Positions 7,934 through 17,023 are shown, counted from the first letter of the stretch. The stretch is 64,000 bases of DNA from an uncultured Oscillospiraceae bacterium (GCA_947624065.1 CANQIO010000002.1:1-64000); one strand, 5' to 3'. The notes: generated by a model not told the origin, from the sequence alone. Numbers and translations are program-made.

Positions 7934-7962
7934 ATCTTACCAGACGTTCCCGTCCCTGTCAA
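7934..7962 (-). promoter_or_regulatory. Promoter of rplJ-rplL
   Basis: TTGACA (7957-7962) and TAAGAT (7934-7939) on the minus strand, spaced 17 bases, directly upstream of the L10 leader. Confidence 0.75.
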
Positions 7963-8067
7963 GGTTTTTTTGCGTCAACGGCGCGGTCCGATCGTTTTTT
8001 TCTGGACGCGGGAACTTTTCGCGCCCCGGCGCGTCATATGGGCAGCACACACGAAAGGAGCTTTGCC

Positions 8068-10299
8068 ATGAAACGGCTGATGAGCATTTTTCTGGCCCTG
8101 GCCCTGGCACTGGGGCTGTGCGGGAGCGCCCTTGCGGAGGGCGGCGAGATCGAAGAGCCTCCCCGGCCCGCGATCGACACCGGCATGATGGACCTGGACG
8201 ATACGGTCAGCTTCCCCGTCCCTGAGGGGACGCTGGAGGAACGGCTGGCCCGGGTGACAGCGCTGGTGAAAGACACCCTGGCCGTGGACGACGGCTATAC
8301 GGACTTCTCCGGCGACTGGTCCGACGGCCCCGCGGGGCGGTGGGACCTCTATTGGTCCGACGAGGCCCGGCAGCTGAACGTGGAGACAGACGGCTCCGGG
8401 AAGGTGCTGAACGTCTATCTCTGGACCGACAGCGGCCGCGTCGACCGGTTCCGGGGCTTCGACCCGCTGTTCCCGTCCATGGGGCGGGACGAGGCGCTGG
8501 CCCTGGCGGAGGACTGGTGCCAGCGGCTGTTCGCCGGCGAAGAATCCGGCCGGATCGACGGCGTGCGGGCGGTGCTGGGCACGGACGGCTACTGGGCCGT
8601 GGAGGGGACCGTGCTGAAAAACGGCCTGCCCTCCCCCATCCGCTTCACCATGGACCTGCGCGCGGACGGCCTCGCCAGCTTCGACCGGAGCGACAGCTAC
8701 CGGCCCTATGTGGGCGCGCTGCCCCCGGCGGAGGCCGCGGCGGATATCGGAGCCGCGGAGGATAGCCTGCGCGGGGCACTGGAGCTGGAGCTCTATTACG
8801 TCTCCGACGGAGAGGGCGGCGCTCAGCTTCAGTATGTGCCCTGCGGGCCTGACACCGTGGTGGACGCGGCCACCGGCGAGGCGGTGGATATGCAGGCGCT
8901 GTACGCCTCCTTCGACGGGACCTATGACCGGGGCAATACCGCCACCATGGACGCCGCTGCGGCCGGGGCGGAGGGAGCCGGCGGCCTGACGGCGGTGGAG
9001 CTGGCGTCCATCGCCAGCTATGAGGCCGTCATGGATCAGCAGGCGCTGGACGAGGCCCTGCGGAAAATAGCGGCTCTGGGCCTGGAGGGCTTCGAGCAGG
9101 ACCGCTGCTCCTATGCCCGGGATACGCAGACCGGCGCGGTGACCGCCACGGTGCGCTATACGGCCCAGATGGCGGAGGACCGGCTGTTCGGCTACAGCGC
9201 CGACCAGTTCGCCGCGGCGCAGCAGGACGGCTGGGACCTGACGGTGTATAAGACCGTGACGCTGGACGCCGAAACCGGCGCGCTGCGGAGCGTGAGCACC
9301 CGCTATCCTCTGTGGGAGCGGCCGGAGGAAGAGCCTCTGTCGGCGGAGGACCGGATCGCTGCGGCGGCAGATTTCCTGGCCCTGGCCGCGCCGGAGATGG
9401 CGGACCAGGCGGCGCTGTGTACGCTCAGCGGCTATGACACTGAGGATGACCTGACCTTCGCCCGTGTCCACGAGGGCTTCTTCTACCCGGAGAACTATCT
9501 GCTGGTATCGGTGAACGGTGCTACTGGCACGGTGGACCGGTTCCGGTACGAATGGGACGAGGACGCGGCCTTCGGCCCGGCGGAGGACATCGTGACGGCA
9601 GACGAGGCCCTGGCCGCCTACGGGGACGCGCTGACGGTGACCCTGGGCTACAGCGCCTGGCCGGTGGGCGTGGACCGGGAGGAATACGCCGTGTACGCCG
9701 ACTGGTGGGGCTACTCCTATGTGGAGGAGCTGCGGCTGACCTATTATTATGAGGGTCTGGACGATGTCTCCGGCGTGGACGCCCTCACCGGACAGCCGGT
9801 GCTGGCGGAGCGGTCCGACGGGACCTATGTGTACGACGACCTGGCCGGCGCGCCCCAGGCGGACATGATCGCGGCCCTGGGCCTGGCGGGCGTGGGGTAT
9901 CCCGGCGGCAAATTCCTGCCGGAGCAGACGCTGACGGAGCGGGACGCGGTGCATCTGCTGCTCAGCGCCGCCGGCGTCCGGACCGACGGGCTGGAGGACG
10001 AGGCCCTCTATGAGCGGGCCGCGCAGCTGGGCCTGGCGCCGGAGGGCGCATGGGACCCGGATGCGGCGGTGACACGGATGGACTTTTTGCGCCTGATGAT
10101 CGGCGCGTCCCGGTATGGGGACGGGGCCAGGCTGGCAGGCATATGGGAGACGGGCTTTTCCGACGTGGACGCCATCGACGAGGGCTTCGCCGCCGTGGCC
10201 AGGGCCCTGGGGCTGGCGGAGGGAGACGCCCTTCATCCGGCCGGGACGCTGACCCGCGCCGACGCCGCGGCGCTCCTGGGCCGGTTCATGGACCGCTGA
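8068..10299 (+). CDS. Secreted YcdB/YcdC-like protein with SLH-like C-terminus
   Basis: A 743-residue exported protein. Residues 1-23 are a signal peptide (MKRLMSIFLALALALGL, cleavage near SALA-EG). The body has repeated segments of PepSY/YcdB type (for example near residues 110-230 and 315-420), in which tryptophan/tyrosine-rich strands alternate with ERLARVTALVKDTL-like helices. From about residue 611 there are SLH-like motifs (LTERDAVHLLLSAAG, VTRMDFLRLMIGAS, LTRADAAALLGRFMD), suggesting attachment to the cell wall. The ATG at 8068 is chosen for the signal peptide and the GAAAGGAG ribosome site. It may regulate wall proteases, as proposed for YcdB domains, but this is inference. Confidence 0.75.
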   Translation: MKRLMSIFLALALALGLCGSALAEGGEIEEPPRPAIDTGMMDLDDTVSFPVPEGTLEERLARVTALVKDTLAVDDGYTDFSGDWSDGPAGRWDLYWSDEARQLNVETDGSGKVLNVYLWTDSGRVDRFRGFDPLFPSMGRDEALALAEDWCQRLFAGEESGRIDGVRAVLGTDGYWAVEGTVLKNGLPSPIRFTMDLRADGLASFDRSDSYRPYVGALPPAEAAADIGAAEDSLRGALELELYYVSDGEGGAQLQYVPCGPDTVVDAATGEAVDMQALYASFDGTYDRGNTATMDAAAAGAEGAGGLTAVELASIASYEAVMDQQALDEALRKIAALGLEGFEQDRCSYARDTQTGAVTATVRYTAQMAEDRLFGYSADQFAAAQQDGWDLTVYKTVTLDAETGALRSVSTRYPLWERPEEEPLSAEDRIAAAADFLALAAPEMADQAALCTLSGYDTEDDLTFARVHEGFFYPENYLLVSVNGATGTVDRFRYEWDEDAAFGPAEDIVTADEALAAYGDALTVTLGYSAWPVGVDREEYAVYADWWGYSYVEELRLTYYYEGLDDVSGVDALTGQPVLAERSDGTYVYDDLAGAPQADMIAALGLAGVGYPGGKFLPEQTLTERDAVHLLLSAAGVRTDGLEDEALYERAAQLGLAPEGAWDPDAAVTRMDFLRLMIGASRYGDGARLAGIWETGFSDVDAIDEGFAAVARALGLAEGDALHPAGTLTRADAAALLGRFMDR

Positions 10300-10321
10300 G
10301 AAAGCGCGGTCAGCCGCCGGC

Positions 10322-10351
10322 TTTACAAAACGGCGCCCGCGGGATTATAAT
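10322..10351 (+). promoter_or_regulatory. Promoter of the YesL gene
   Basis: TTTACA (10322-10327) and TATAAT (10346-10351) with an 18-base spacer, 60 bases before the GTG start. Confidence 0.65.
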
Positions 10352-10410
10352 GGATATCGCGGCGCTTCGCCGCACGATCCGTCATTTTCTTCCGGAAGGA
10401 GCGGTGCGCC

Positions 10411-11061
10411 GTGTTCAGGAGCATTTTCAACGCGGAAAACGGGCTGTTCAAGCCCTTCGGCTGGTTCGTGGACGTGGTGACCCTCAGCCTGATGTGGCTG
10501 GTCTCCAGTCTGGTCATCCTGCCCTTCGGCGGTGCCACCGCCGCCCTGTACGACGCCGCCGCCCGGGGGATACGGGCCGGCGAGCTGGCCCCCTGGAGCC
10601 GGTTCGTCCGCTCGCTGAAGGAGAATTTCGTCCCCGGCATCCTGGCGGGCGTCATCGTGCTGGCGGCGTGCTATGGGCTGTACCGGCTCCACGGGGTGGT
10701 GTACGGCCTCGCCGACACGGGGGATCGGAGATGGGGCATGGTCTATGTCGCCTTCTGGGTGATGCTGGCGCTGGCCAACGGGCTGCTGACCTGGGTGCTG
10801 CCGCTGCTGTCCCGGTTCGAGTTCAAGCTGGGCGGACTGCTCTCCACCGCCCTAGCCCTGGGGATGACCCACCCGTTCTCCACCCTGGCCCTGGGAATCT
10901 TCACCACCGGCTGCCTGGTGGTCGGCGGGATGCTGCTGTGGACGCTGTTTTTCCTCCCCTGCCTGTGGGCGCTGGGCGCATCCCTGCTCCTGGAGCGGGC
11001 GTTCCGGCCCTATGTGGAGGCCCAAAGCGGCGGCTCGGCCTCCCAAGAGACAGAAACATAA
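10411..11061 (+). CDS. YesL family (DUF624) membrane protein
   Basis: A 216-residue integral membrane protein with about five hydrophobic helices. It begins MFRSIFNAENGLFKPFGWFVD, the typical YesL opening of a short amphipathic lead before the first helix. The start is GTG at 10411 with AAGGAGCGG upstream. YesL proteins often accompany sugar ABC transporters and glycan genes, and their role is unknown. A second YesL gene starts at 63688. Confidence 0.8.
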   Translation: MFRSIFNAENGLFKPFGWFVDVVTLSLMWLVSSLVILPFGGATAALYDAAARGIRAGELAPWSRFVRSLKENFVPGILAGVIVLAACYGLYRLHGVVYGLADTGDRRWGMVYVAFWVMLALANGLLTWVLPLLSRFEFKLGGLLSTALALGMTHPFSTLALGIFTTGCLVVGGMLLWTLFFLPCLWALGASLLLERAFRPYVEAQSGGSASQETET

Positions 11062-11066
11062 AGACG

Positions 11067-11091
11067 GCCCCGGCTCACAAAGAGCCGGGGC
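11067..11091. terminator. Shared hairpin between convergent genes
   Basis: Stem GCCCCGGCTC/GAGCCGGGGC with a 5-base loop, followed by an AT-rich tail. It lies between the YesL stop and the convergent SGNH gene stop, so it could serve both. Confidence 0.65.
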
Positions 11092-11117
11092 AATTATTAT
11101 ATCCGCGTTCGCCGCGC

Positions 11118-11771
11118 TCAGGGCAGCAGGCCGGGCACCAGCTCAGCCAGGCGGGCGGCCAGCTGGCTGTGGCCCTTCCGGCTCAGGTGCATGTAGTCCA
11201 CACGGTTGAACTCGCAGCCCCGGGCGTCCATAAAGTGGCAGCCCGTCAGATCCGCGGTCTTTTGGAAGTAGCGCGCCAGCTGCTCCGACTTCTCGGGGCA
11301 GCCCGCGCCCATGGCCTCCCCGCACTCGTTGTCGTACATATGGGGGTCGATGGGCGGCGGGGCCACGATGAGGATGTTGGGGGCGTGGGTCCCCCAGCAG
11401 TCCACGCTCTGGCACTTGCGGACCAGCCGCTCCATGCCGATGCCGATGCAGGCGGCGTTGGCCCCCAGCCGCTCCTTGGTATCGTTGGTGCCCAGCATGA
11501 TGATGAGCAGGTCCACCACCTCATGGCTCTTCAGCAGCGCGTAGGCGCAGCTGAGCGCGTCCATGCTCTCGTGGAGGGGGTCGGGAAACACCGTCGTCCG
11601 GCCGGACAGGCCCTCCTCCGTCACCAGATATGCCGGCCCCAGGGCCTTTTGCAGCAAACAGGTCCAGCGCTCGTCCTCGTTGAAGCGGATGCCGCCGTCG
11701 GCGCAGTCCGCCGGGTCGGCGCAGTAGCCATGGGTGTTGGAGTCGCCCAGGCATAAGATGTGTTTTCTCAT
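11118..11771 (-). CDS. SGNH/GDSL family hydrolase (esterase)
   Basis: A 217-residue cytoplasmic (no signal peptide) SGNH hydrolase. Block I is LCLGDSNTHG (nucleophile Ser near residue 10), block III is MLGTNDTKE (about residue 93), and block V is VDYMHLSRKGH, with the Asp-His pair of the triad near residue 200. The ATG at 11771 has AAGGAGAGG upstream. It follows the ROK gene by 13 bases and so is in its operon. By context in a sialic-acid-type locus it might remove O-acetyl groups from an imported sugar; this is inference only. Confidence 0.87.
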   Translation of the reverse strand: MRKHILCLGDSNTHGYCADPADCADGGIRFNEDERWTCLLQKALGPAYLVTEEGLSGRTTVFPDPLHESMDALSCAYALLKSHEVVDLLIIMLGTNDTKERLGANAACIGIGMERLVRKCQSVDCWGTHAPNILIVAPPPIDPHMYDNECGEAMGAGCPEKSEQLARYFQKTADLTGCHFMDARGCEFNRVDYMHLSRKGHSQLAARLAELVPGLLP

Positions 11772-11784
11772 AGCGGCCCTCTCC

Positions 11785-13164
11785 TTATTTCCCCAGCTCG
11801 GGCAGGGACGCGGCGGCCACGCTCTGGCCCACCCGGCGGGAGCGCTCGTCCGGCAGCGCGGGCGAGATGGCGGAGGCGATCTCCGGATACTCGTCGGCCA
11901 GGACGGCCTTGGCGGTCTCCAGGATGATGTCCCCTCCCCGGCCGGACATGACCCGTCCCAGCAGCAGCACGTGGTGGAAGCGGTAATAGCCGTGATACAT
12001 GGCCAGGGCATGGCCCAGGTACACGCCGATGGAGCGGAAGATGGCCTCGGCGGGGCTGCCGGGCTGCTCCATGAGCTTCTGGACCTGCTTGAGCTTCTCG
12101 GCGGGCGAGAGCTCCTCCGGCAGCACGATGCCCGCGGCGGGGGCCAGCTTGATTACCCCGTCCTGGGAGAAATACTTCACCCCGCAGCCGATGTCCCCCG
12201 ACCACTCGTCCCGCATGGCGTCCGGGGACGCGTCCACCGGCACGAAGGCCAGCTCGTTGAGCCAGCCGGTGATGTTCCCGTCGGCGTCCACGAAGCCCGC
12301 CGCCTCGCTGGTGCCCATGGCGATGCCCAGCACGTTGTTCTCCCCCAGGCTCATGGCCCCGGCCAGGGCCGTCACGTCCCCGTCGTTGGCCACGGCGTAG
12401 GGCACGGGCCCGAAGGTATCCGTGATGGCGCGGATATAGATGTCCTTCACCTTGGCGTCGAACTGGTCCTTGGGCACCTTCAAAAACAGCGAGGCGCTCA
12501 TGGTGCGGTCGTCGATATACACCCCCGCGGAGGACACCCCCACCGCGTCCACCCGCGGCATGTGGGCCGCGGCGGACCGCAGCGCGGACACGATGCCGTC
12601 ATAGTGGTAATCGGGGTCCGCGTTGATCTTGGGGAACCAGACCACCTCTTCGGAGAACACCGGCTCCCCGTCGATGACAGCGGACACCTTCCGGTCGGAG
12701 CCGCCGGCGTCGAAGCCGATGCGGCAGCCGTCCAGATGGCGGCCCACCGCCTTGGCCCCGCCCTTTTCCTCCGGCACCTTCCCGCAGGCGACGATCTCGA
12801 AGGGGTGCTCGAACACGTTGGCCATATAGTCCCAGTCGAAATGCTGCTGCCCGCCGGCACAGTAGAGCCGCTTCATCTCCTCCGCCAGTCCGGCGTCGCT
12901 GAGGTATACCCGGAACCCGCCGTAGATCCACAGCATGGTCTTGATGACCCGCTCCACGTAATAGATATCCGCCTCGGCGGATGCCGGGGTGCCGCGGAAC
13001 CGGGTGTGCCACACGGCCACCTGCCCGTTGGACCGCTCCACCGCCACGTCCAGCGGCTTTTCCGCCTCGGCCAGATAGGCCCGGTTGAACAGGTTCAGCG
13101 GGATGAACCCCGGGTCCAGCTCAGGCACGTTCTTCACATGCACGTCGATCCCCAAATGCTTCAT
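11785..13164 (-). CDS. ROK family sugar-kinase-like protein with N-terminal extension
   Basis: A 459-residue protein with an ROK/ASKHA core preceded by about 145 extra residues, longer than typical ROK kinases of about 300. The core begins CRIGFDAGGSDRKVSAVIDG (phosphate-1 loop, residues 147-166). It continues with AVGVSSAGVY and YAVANDGDVTALAGAM (catalytic-Asp-type motif), then GIAMGTSEAAGFVDADG (phosphate-2). The zinc CxCGxxGCxE motif of many ROK proteins is not present. Candidate role: phosphorylation of N-acetylmannosamine or a related sugar in the divergent epimerase/lyase locus. The ATG at 13164 fits the family; the ATG further upstream would extend into the promoter. Confidence 0.78.
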   Translation of the reverse strand: MKHLGIDVHVKNVPELDPGFIPLNLFNRAYLAEAEKPLDVAVERSNGQVAVWHTRFRGTPASAEADIYYVERVIKTMLWIYGGFRVYLSDAGLAEEMKRLYCAGGQQHFDWDYMANVFEHPFEIVACGKVPEEKGGAKAVGRHLDGCRIGFDAGGSDRKVSAVIDGEPVFSEEVVWFPKINADPDYHYDGIVSALRSAAAHMPRVDAVGVSSAGVYIDDRTMSASLFLKVPKDQFDAKVKDIYIRAITDTFGPVPYAVANDGDVTALAGAMSLGENNVLGIAMGTSEAAGFVDADGNITGWLNELAFVPVDASPDAMRDEWSGDIGCGVKYFSQDGVIKLAPAAGIVLPEELSPAEKLKQVQKLMEQPGSPAEAIFRSIGVYLGHALAMYHGYYRFHHVLLLGRVMSGRGGDIILETAKAVLADEYPEIASAISPALPDERSRRVGQSVAAASLPELGK

Positions 13165-13271
13165 ATTAAATCCTCCCTTTGTCCGCGGCGCCGGCGTTTT
13201 CCGCCGGCGGCCGGCAGAAAGCTTCAAAAAATTGTGCAAAAGAGCAAAATGCCGCCTAGCTTTTCTCCTAT

Positions 13272-13299
13272 AGATTAACATGTTTTCCAAATGTGTCAA
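13272..13299 (-). promoter_or_regulatory. Promoter of the ROK-SGNH operon
   Basis: TTGACA (13294-13299) and TAATCT (13272-13277) on the minus strand, spaced 16 bases. It is divergent from the epimerase promoter. Confidence 0.6.
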
Positions 13300-13317
13300 G
13301 GGATTTTCGGGGATGTA

Positions 13318-13331
13318 TGAAAGTTATTTTC
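13318..13331 (+). promoter_or_regulatory. Operator-like box TGAAAGTTATTTTC
   Basis: A near-palindromic box located between the two divergent promoters, 10 bases upstream of the -35 of the epimerase gene. The same sequence, with one base changed, occurs twice before the transport operon at 15575-15588 and 15605-15618. The likely ligand-responsive regulator is the RpiR protein encoded at 14668. Confidence 0.55.
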
Positions 13332-13341
13332 CGTTTCGTCC

Positions 13342-13370
13342 TTGACGGAAAGTGCTTTGTCAGGTATAGT
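13342..13370 (+). promoter_or_regulatory. Promoter of the epimerase-rpiR operon
   Basis: TTGACG (13342-13347), a 17-base spacer, and TATAGT (13365-13370), 51 bases before the start codon. Confidence 0.75.
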
Positions 13371-13421
13371 ATCAAGTATAGTAACGAATAAAAAACCACC
13401 GAGATAACGGGAGGGATATCA

Positions 13422-14624
13422 ATGGACAAAAACCGTCTGCGGGAGCATCAGCGCTGGCTCCGGGAGGAGCTGGACCGCTGCGTCCGCTTCTGGCTGGACC
13501 ATGGCATGGACCCGGTGCACGGCGGCGTGTATACCTGCCTGGACCGGGAGGGAAACATTTTCTCCACCGATAAAAGCGTCTGGATGCAGGGGCGGTGCGG
13601 CTGGATCTTCGCCCACCTCTGCCGGCTGTACGGCACGAGGCCCGAATGGCTGGCCGCCAGCGAGAGCTGCCTGGACTTCATGGAGAAGTACTGCATCAAC
13701 CGCGCCGCCGGCGGGCGGATGTATTTCACCGTCACCGAGGACGGCAGGCCCCTGCGCCAGCGGCGGTACTGCTTCTCCGAGGCGTTCTACGCCATGGCCA
13801 ACGCCGAGTATTACGGCGTGGCCGGGGGCGAAGAGCATCTGCAGCGGGCGAGAAGGGCCTATGACCTCTACTGGGATCTGAACCACGGCATGCCCGACCC
13901 CACCGGGCTGGGGCCCAAGACCATCCCGGAGACCCGTTCCGGCCGGTCCTTCGGCGTGCCCATGATCATTCTGAACGTGACGGACGTGCTGCTGCGGGTG
14001 GACCCGGAGCGGAAGGCGCTCTATGAGCAGCGGGCCGCCCAGTGCGTGGACGAGATCTTCCGCTACCACGTGAAGCCCGAGCTGAAATGCGTGCTGGAAA
14101 ACGTGGGCCCCGACGGGGAGGCCCGGCTCTACTACACCGACGGCCGGGTGGTCAACCCCGGGCACGACATCGAGGGGGTATGGTTCCTGCTGGAGCACGC
14201 CAGGCGCACGGGAGACCGGGACCTGGTGAGCAAGGCCGCGCAGATCTTCGACTGGGCCATGGACCTGGGCTGGGACAAGGAATACGGCGGGCTCTTATAC
14301 TTCGTGGACTGCCTGGGAAAGCCGCCCGAGGCCTATGAGCACGACATGAAGCTGTGGTGGCCCCATGACGAGATCCTCATCTCCAGTCTGACCCTTTACC
14401 GGGACACCGGGGAGGAAAAATACCTGGATTGGTTCGAAAAGACGCTGGACTACTGCAAGCAGTATTTCTCCGATCCGGAATACGGCGAGTGGTACGGCTA
14501 TCTCCGCCGGGACGGGCAGCCCACCCAGCCGCCCTGCAAGGGCAGCACCTTCAAGGGTCCCTTCCATCTGCCCCGGATGCTGAGCCTGTGCGACAAGCTG
14601 ATCGACGGGCTGCTGGCAGACTGA
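13422..14624 (+). CDS. AGE family epimerase (N-acylglucosamine 2-epimerase)
   Basis: A 400-residue (alpha/alpha)6-barrel enzyme of the N-acylglucosamine 2-epimerase family, the right length for the renin-binding-protein/AGE type. Motifs include VWMQGRCGWIFAHL, CFSEAFYAMANAEYY, NPGHDIEGVWFLLEHA (His near residue 248), KLWWPHDEI and the C-terminal GPFHLPRML with the second catalytic His. It would interconvert ManNAc and GlcNAc in sialic acid catabolism, replacing NanE. The RpiR gene follows 43 bases downstream. Confidence 0.87.
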   Translation: MDKNRLREHQRWLREELDRCVRFWLDHGMDPVHGGVYTCLDREGNIFSTDKSVWMQGRCGWIFAHLCRLYGTRPEWLAASESCLDFMEKYCINRAAGGRMYFTVTEDGRPLRQRRYCFSEAFYAMANAEYYGVAGGEEHLQRARRAYDLYWDLNHGMPDPTGLGPKTIPETRSGRSFGVPMIILNVTDVLLRVDPERKALYEQRAAQCVDEIFRYHVKPELKCVLENVGPDGEARLYYTDGRVVNPGHDIEGVWFLLEHARRTGDRDLVSKAAQIFDWAMDLGWDKEYGGLLYFVDCLGKPPEAYEHDMKLWWPHDEILISSLTLYRDTGEEKYLDWFEKTLDYCKQYFSDPEYGEWYGYLRRDGQPTQPPCKGSTFKGPFHLPRMLSLCDKLIDGLLAD

Positions 14625-14667
14625 GGGCCGGCGCCGCCGCAGCGCTGGAGAAAGGAGGCGTCCTGCC

Positions 14668-15522
14668 ATGACAGAGGAGGACGTATTCGTCCGGATCAAC
14701 CGCGAATACTACCAGCTCACCAGTTCGGAGAAAAAGATCGCCGACTACATGATGCTCCACCAGCCCCCGTCCCAGATCCTCTCCATCTCCGAGATGGCGG
14801 CGGAGACCGGGGTGGCCGAGGCCACGGTGTCCCGGTTCTGCCGGCGGCTGGGCTATGATGGTTACAACGCCTTCAAGCTGGCGGTGGCCGGCTCCAAGTC
14901 CGGCCGGACCGCCAGCAGCCCCCTGTCCGGAGAGGTCCTGCCGGAGGACTCGGTGCTCACCATGTGCCAAAAGCTCCGCACCAACCACACGGAGGCCATC
15001 GCCCAGACGCTGGACCTGATCCGGCCCGAGGCGGTGACCGCGGCGGCCGATCTGTTCCTCTCGGCCGAGCGGGTGCTGTGCATGGGCCAGGGCGGGTCCA
15101 TGATCCTGGCCGAGGAGGCCGCCCACCTCTTCTCCACCGTCCTGCCCAACTTCTACGCCGTCCAGGGCTCCCATTTCCAGGTGATCCGGGCGGTCCACCT
15201 GGGTCCCAGGGACGCGGTGTTCTACTTCTCCTACTCCGGCTCCACCCGCGACATGCTGGACGTGCTGAAGATCGCCCGCAGCAAGGGCGCCCGCAGCGTG
15301 CTCATCACCCGCTTCCCCAACTCCTGCGGCGCCGCCCACGCGGACATCATCCTGGAGTGCGGCTCCCGGGAGACCCCTCTCCAGCTGGGCTCCATCGCCG
15401 CCTGTATGGCCCAGCTGTACTTGGTGGACGTGCTGTTCAGCGAGGTGTGCCGCCGGGACATGGCGGAGGCCCGCTCCCGGCGCAAGCAGGTGGCGGACGC
15501 CCTGGCGGACAAACATATGTGA
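14668..15522 (+). CDS. MurR/RpiR family transcriptional regulator
   Basis: A 284-residue regulator. Residues 1-77 form the RpiR helix-turn-helix (TSSEKKIADYM, then AAETGVAEATVSRFCRRLGY). Residues about 120-255 form a SIS sugar-phosphate-binding domain with MGQGGSMILAEEAAH and the FYFSYSGSTRDMLDVLK loop. These regulators usually sense a phosphosugar such as ManNAc-6-P or GlcNAc-6-P. It probably controls the surrounding sialic-acid-type operons through the TGAAARTTATTTT boxes. Start ATG with AAAGGAGG upstream; a strong terminator follows. Confidence 0.93.
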   Translation: MTEEDVFVRINREYYQLTSSEKKIADYMMLHQPPSQILSISEMAAETGVAEATVSRFCRRLGYDGYNAFKLAVAGSKSGRTASSPLSGEVLPEDSVLTMCQKLRTNHTEAIAQTLDLIRPEAVTAAADLFLSAERVLCMGQGGSMILAEEAAHLFSTVLPNFYAVQGSHFQVIRAVHLGPRDAVFYFSYSGSTRDMLDVLKIARSKGARSVLITRFPNSCGAAHADIILECGSRETPLQLGSIAACMAQLYLVDVLFSEVCRRDMAEARSRRKQVADALADKHM

Positions 15523-15527
15523 TCCGA

Positions 15528-15566
15528 CGGCGGTCCCTCTTTGACGGGGGACCGCCGCGGTTTTTT
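15528..15566 (+). terminator. Intrinsic terminator after the rpiR gene
   Basis: Stem CGGCGGTCCC/GGGACCGCCG with a 10-base loop, followed by CGG and six T. Confidence 0.85.
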
Positions 15567-15574
15567 GCCGCTTT

Positions 15575-15588
15575 CAAAATAATTTTCA
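15575..15588 (-). promoter_or_regulatory. Operator-like box, copy 2 (TGAAAATTATTTTG on minus)
   Basis: It matches the 13318 box at 12 of 14 positions. It lies 39 bases upstream of the -35 of the binding-protein gene. Between this box and the next is a perfect 8-bp palindrome ATTTTCAT-C-ATGAAAAT (15582-15598). Confidence 0.5.
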
Positions 15589-15604
15589 TCATGAAAATTC
15601 TGGG

Positions 15605-15618
15605 AAAAATAATTTTCA
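15605..15618 (-). promoter_or_regulatory. Operator-like box, copy 3 (TGAAAATTATTTTT on minus)
   Basis: It ends 9 bases before the -35 of the binding-protein promoter, almost the same place as the 13318 box relative to its own promoter. Confidence 0.5.
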
Positions 15619-15627
15619 AATAATGGC

Positions 15628-15656
15628 TTGACAGCTTTACGAGCATATTGTATAAT
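15628..15656 (+). promoter_or_regulatory. Consensus promoter of the sugar transport operon
   Basis: A full-consensus TTGACA (15628-15633), 17-base spacer and TATAAT (15651-15656). Confidence 0.88.
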
Positions 15657-15715
15657 CTATACAACAGTCCGGTTCGATGTGGACAAAAATTTATCAAAAA
15701 ATAAGGAGACCAGCC

Positions 15716-17023
15716 ATGAAACACACGAAGAAGATCCTTGCGCTCGTGCTCGCGCTCTCCATGGTCTTTACGCTGTGCGCCTTTGCCCAGGCCGACGGCG
15801 TGGAGCCCGCCAAGGAGATCACACTGTGGACTTACCCCATCGGCAACTGGGGCAATGAGGCCACCGTCAATGAACTGATGTCCGCTTTCGAGGCGGATAC
15901 CGGCATCCATGTCACAGTCGAGTACCTTGACTACACCAACGGCGACGATAAGGTCAACTCCGCTCTTACCGCCGGCGAGGGCCCTGACCTGATCATGGAA
16001 GGCCCCGAGCGTCTGGTGGCCAACTGGGGCGCCAACGGCTATATGGTCGATATCTCCGATCTGTTTGACGACACCGACAAGGCCGAGCTCATCCCCGCCA
16101 CTCTCGCCGCCTGCACCCACACCTCCGGTGCCATCTATGAGTATCCCGTGGTGATGACCGCCCACTGCATGGCCATCAACAAGAACGCTTTCGAGCAGGC
16201 TGACGCTCTGCAGTATCTGGATCTGGAGAACCACACCTGGACCACCGAGAACTTCTTCAAGGCCGTGCAGGCCCTGTATGACACCTTCGGCGACACCGTG
16301 GCCGCTGTCTTCTGCGCCGGCCAGGGCGGCGACCAGGGCACCCGCGCTCTCATCAACAACCTCTACGGCGGCACCTTCACCAATGCTGAGCACACCGCTT
16401 ACACCTGGGACGATCCCAAGAACGTCCAGGCCATCAGCGAGCTGCTCGCTGCCGACGGCATCGCTTTTGACGCCTCCCTCCAGGGCGGCGACGAGATCGC
16501 CAAGTTCTATCAGGGCGTCCTGAAGATGGCCTTCTGCTGGAACATCGCCCAGCAGCTCAACCCCAACACCGCCAACGGCCCCGCCGAGAAGACCGCTACC
16601 GGTGACGACATCGTCTTCATGAGCTTCCCCTCCGAGACCGGCGAGTCCAGTCTCCAGGGCGGCATCTGGGGCTTCGGCATCTTCGATAACGGCGACGAGG
16701 CCCGTATCGCTGCTGCCAAGCAGTTCATCAAGTACTTCTGCGACTCCGAGCATACCGCTGACGCCGTCAAGGCCGCCAACTACTTCGCCTGCCGCGACAC
16801 CGCCGAGGGCACCGATCTGTCCGGCGTGTGGGCTGACAACGCCATCATGAACGAGTACACCAAGCTGATGCCTTACCTGGGCGACTACTATCAGGTCACC
16901 ACCGGCTGGGCCGCTTGCCGTACCGCCTGGTGGAACATGCTCCAGAAGGTGGGCGAGGGCGCCGATATCGAGGCCACCATCGCCGAGTACATGGCCCAGG
17001 CCAACGAGGCTGCTGCGGGCTGA
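15716..17023 (+). CDS. Sugar ABC transporter substrate-binding protein (CUT1 family)
   Basis: A 435-residue extracellular solute-binding protein of family 1. It has a signal peptide (MKHTKKILALVLALSMVFTL, likely cut after AQA), then KEITLWTYPIGNWGNEATVNE and the family motif AGEGPDLIMEG near residue 85. No clear lipobox is seen although a Cys lies in the hydrophobic stretch. Codon use favours GCT, GCC and CGT, as in highly expressed genes. The context points to import of sialic acid or a related amino sugar. The start at 15716 follows AAGGAG; the upstream ATG at 15677 is in the leader. Confidence 0.9.
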   Translation: MKHTKKILALVLALSMVFTLCAFAQADGVEPAKEITLWTYPIGNWGNEATVNELMSAFEADTGIHVTVEYLDYTNGDDKVNSALTAGEGPDLIMEGPERLVANWGANGYMVDISDLFDDTDKAELIPATLAACTHTSGAIYEYPVVMTAHCMAINKNAFEQADALQYLDLENHTWTTENFFKAVQALYDTFGDTVAAVFCAGQGGDQGTRALINNLYGGTFTNAEHTAYTWDDPKNVQAISELLAADGIAFDASLQGGDEIAKFYQGVLKMAFCWNIAQQLNPNTANGPAEKTATGDDIVFMSFPSETGESSLQGGIWGFGIFDNGDEARIAAAKQFIKYFCDSEHTADAVKAANYFACRDTAEGTDLSGVWADNAIMNEYTKLMPYLGDYYQVTTGWAACRTAWWNMLQKVGEGADIEATIAEYMAQANEAAAG

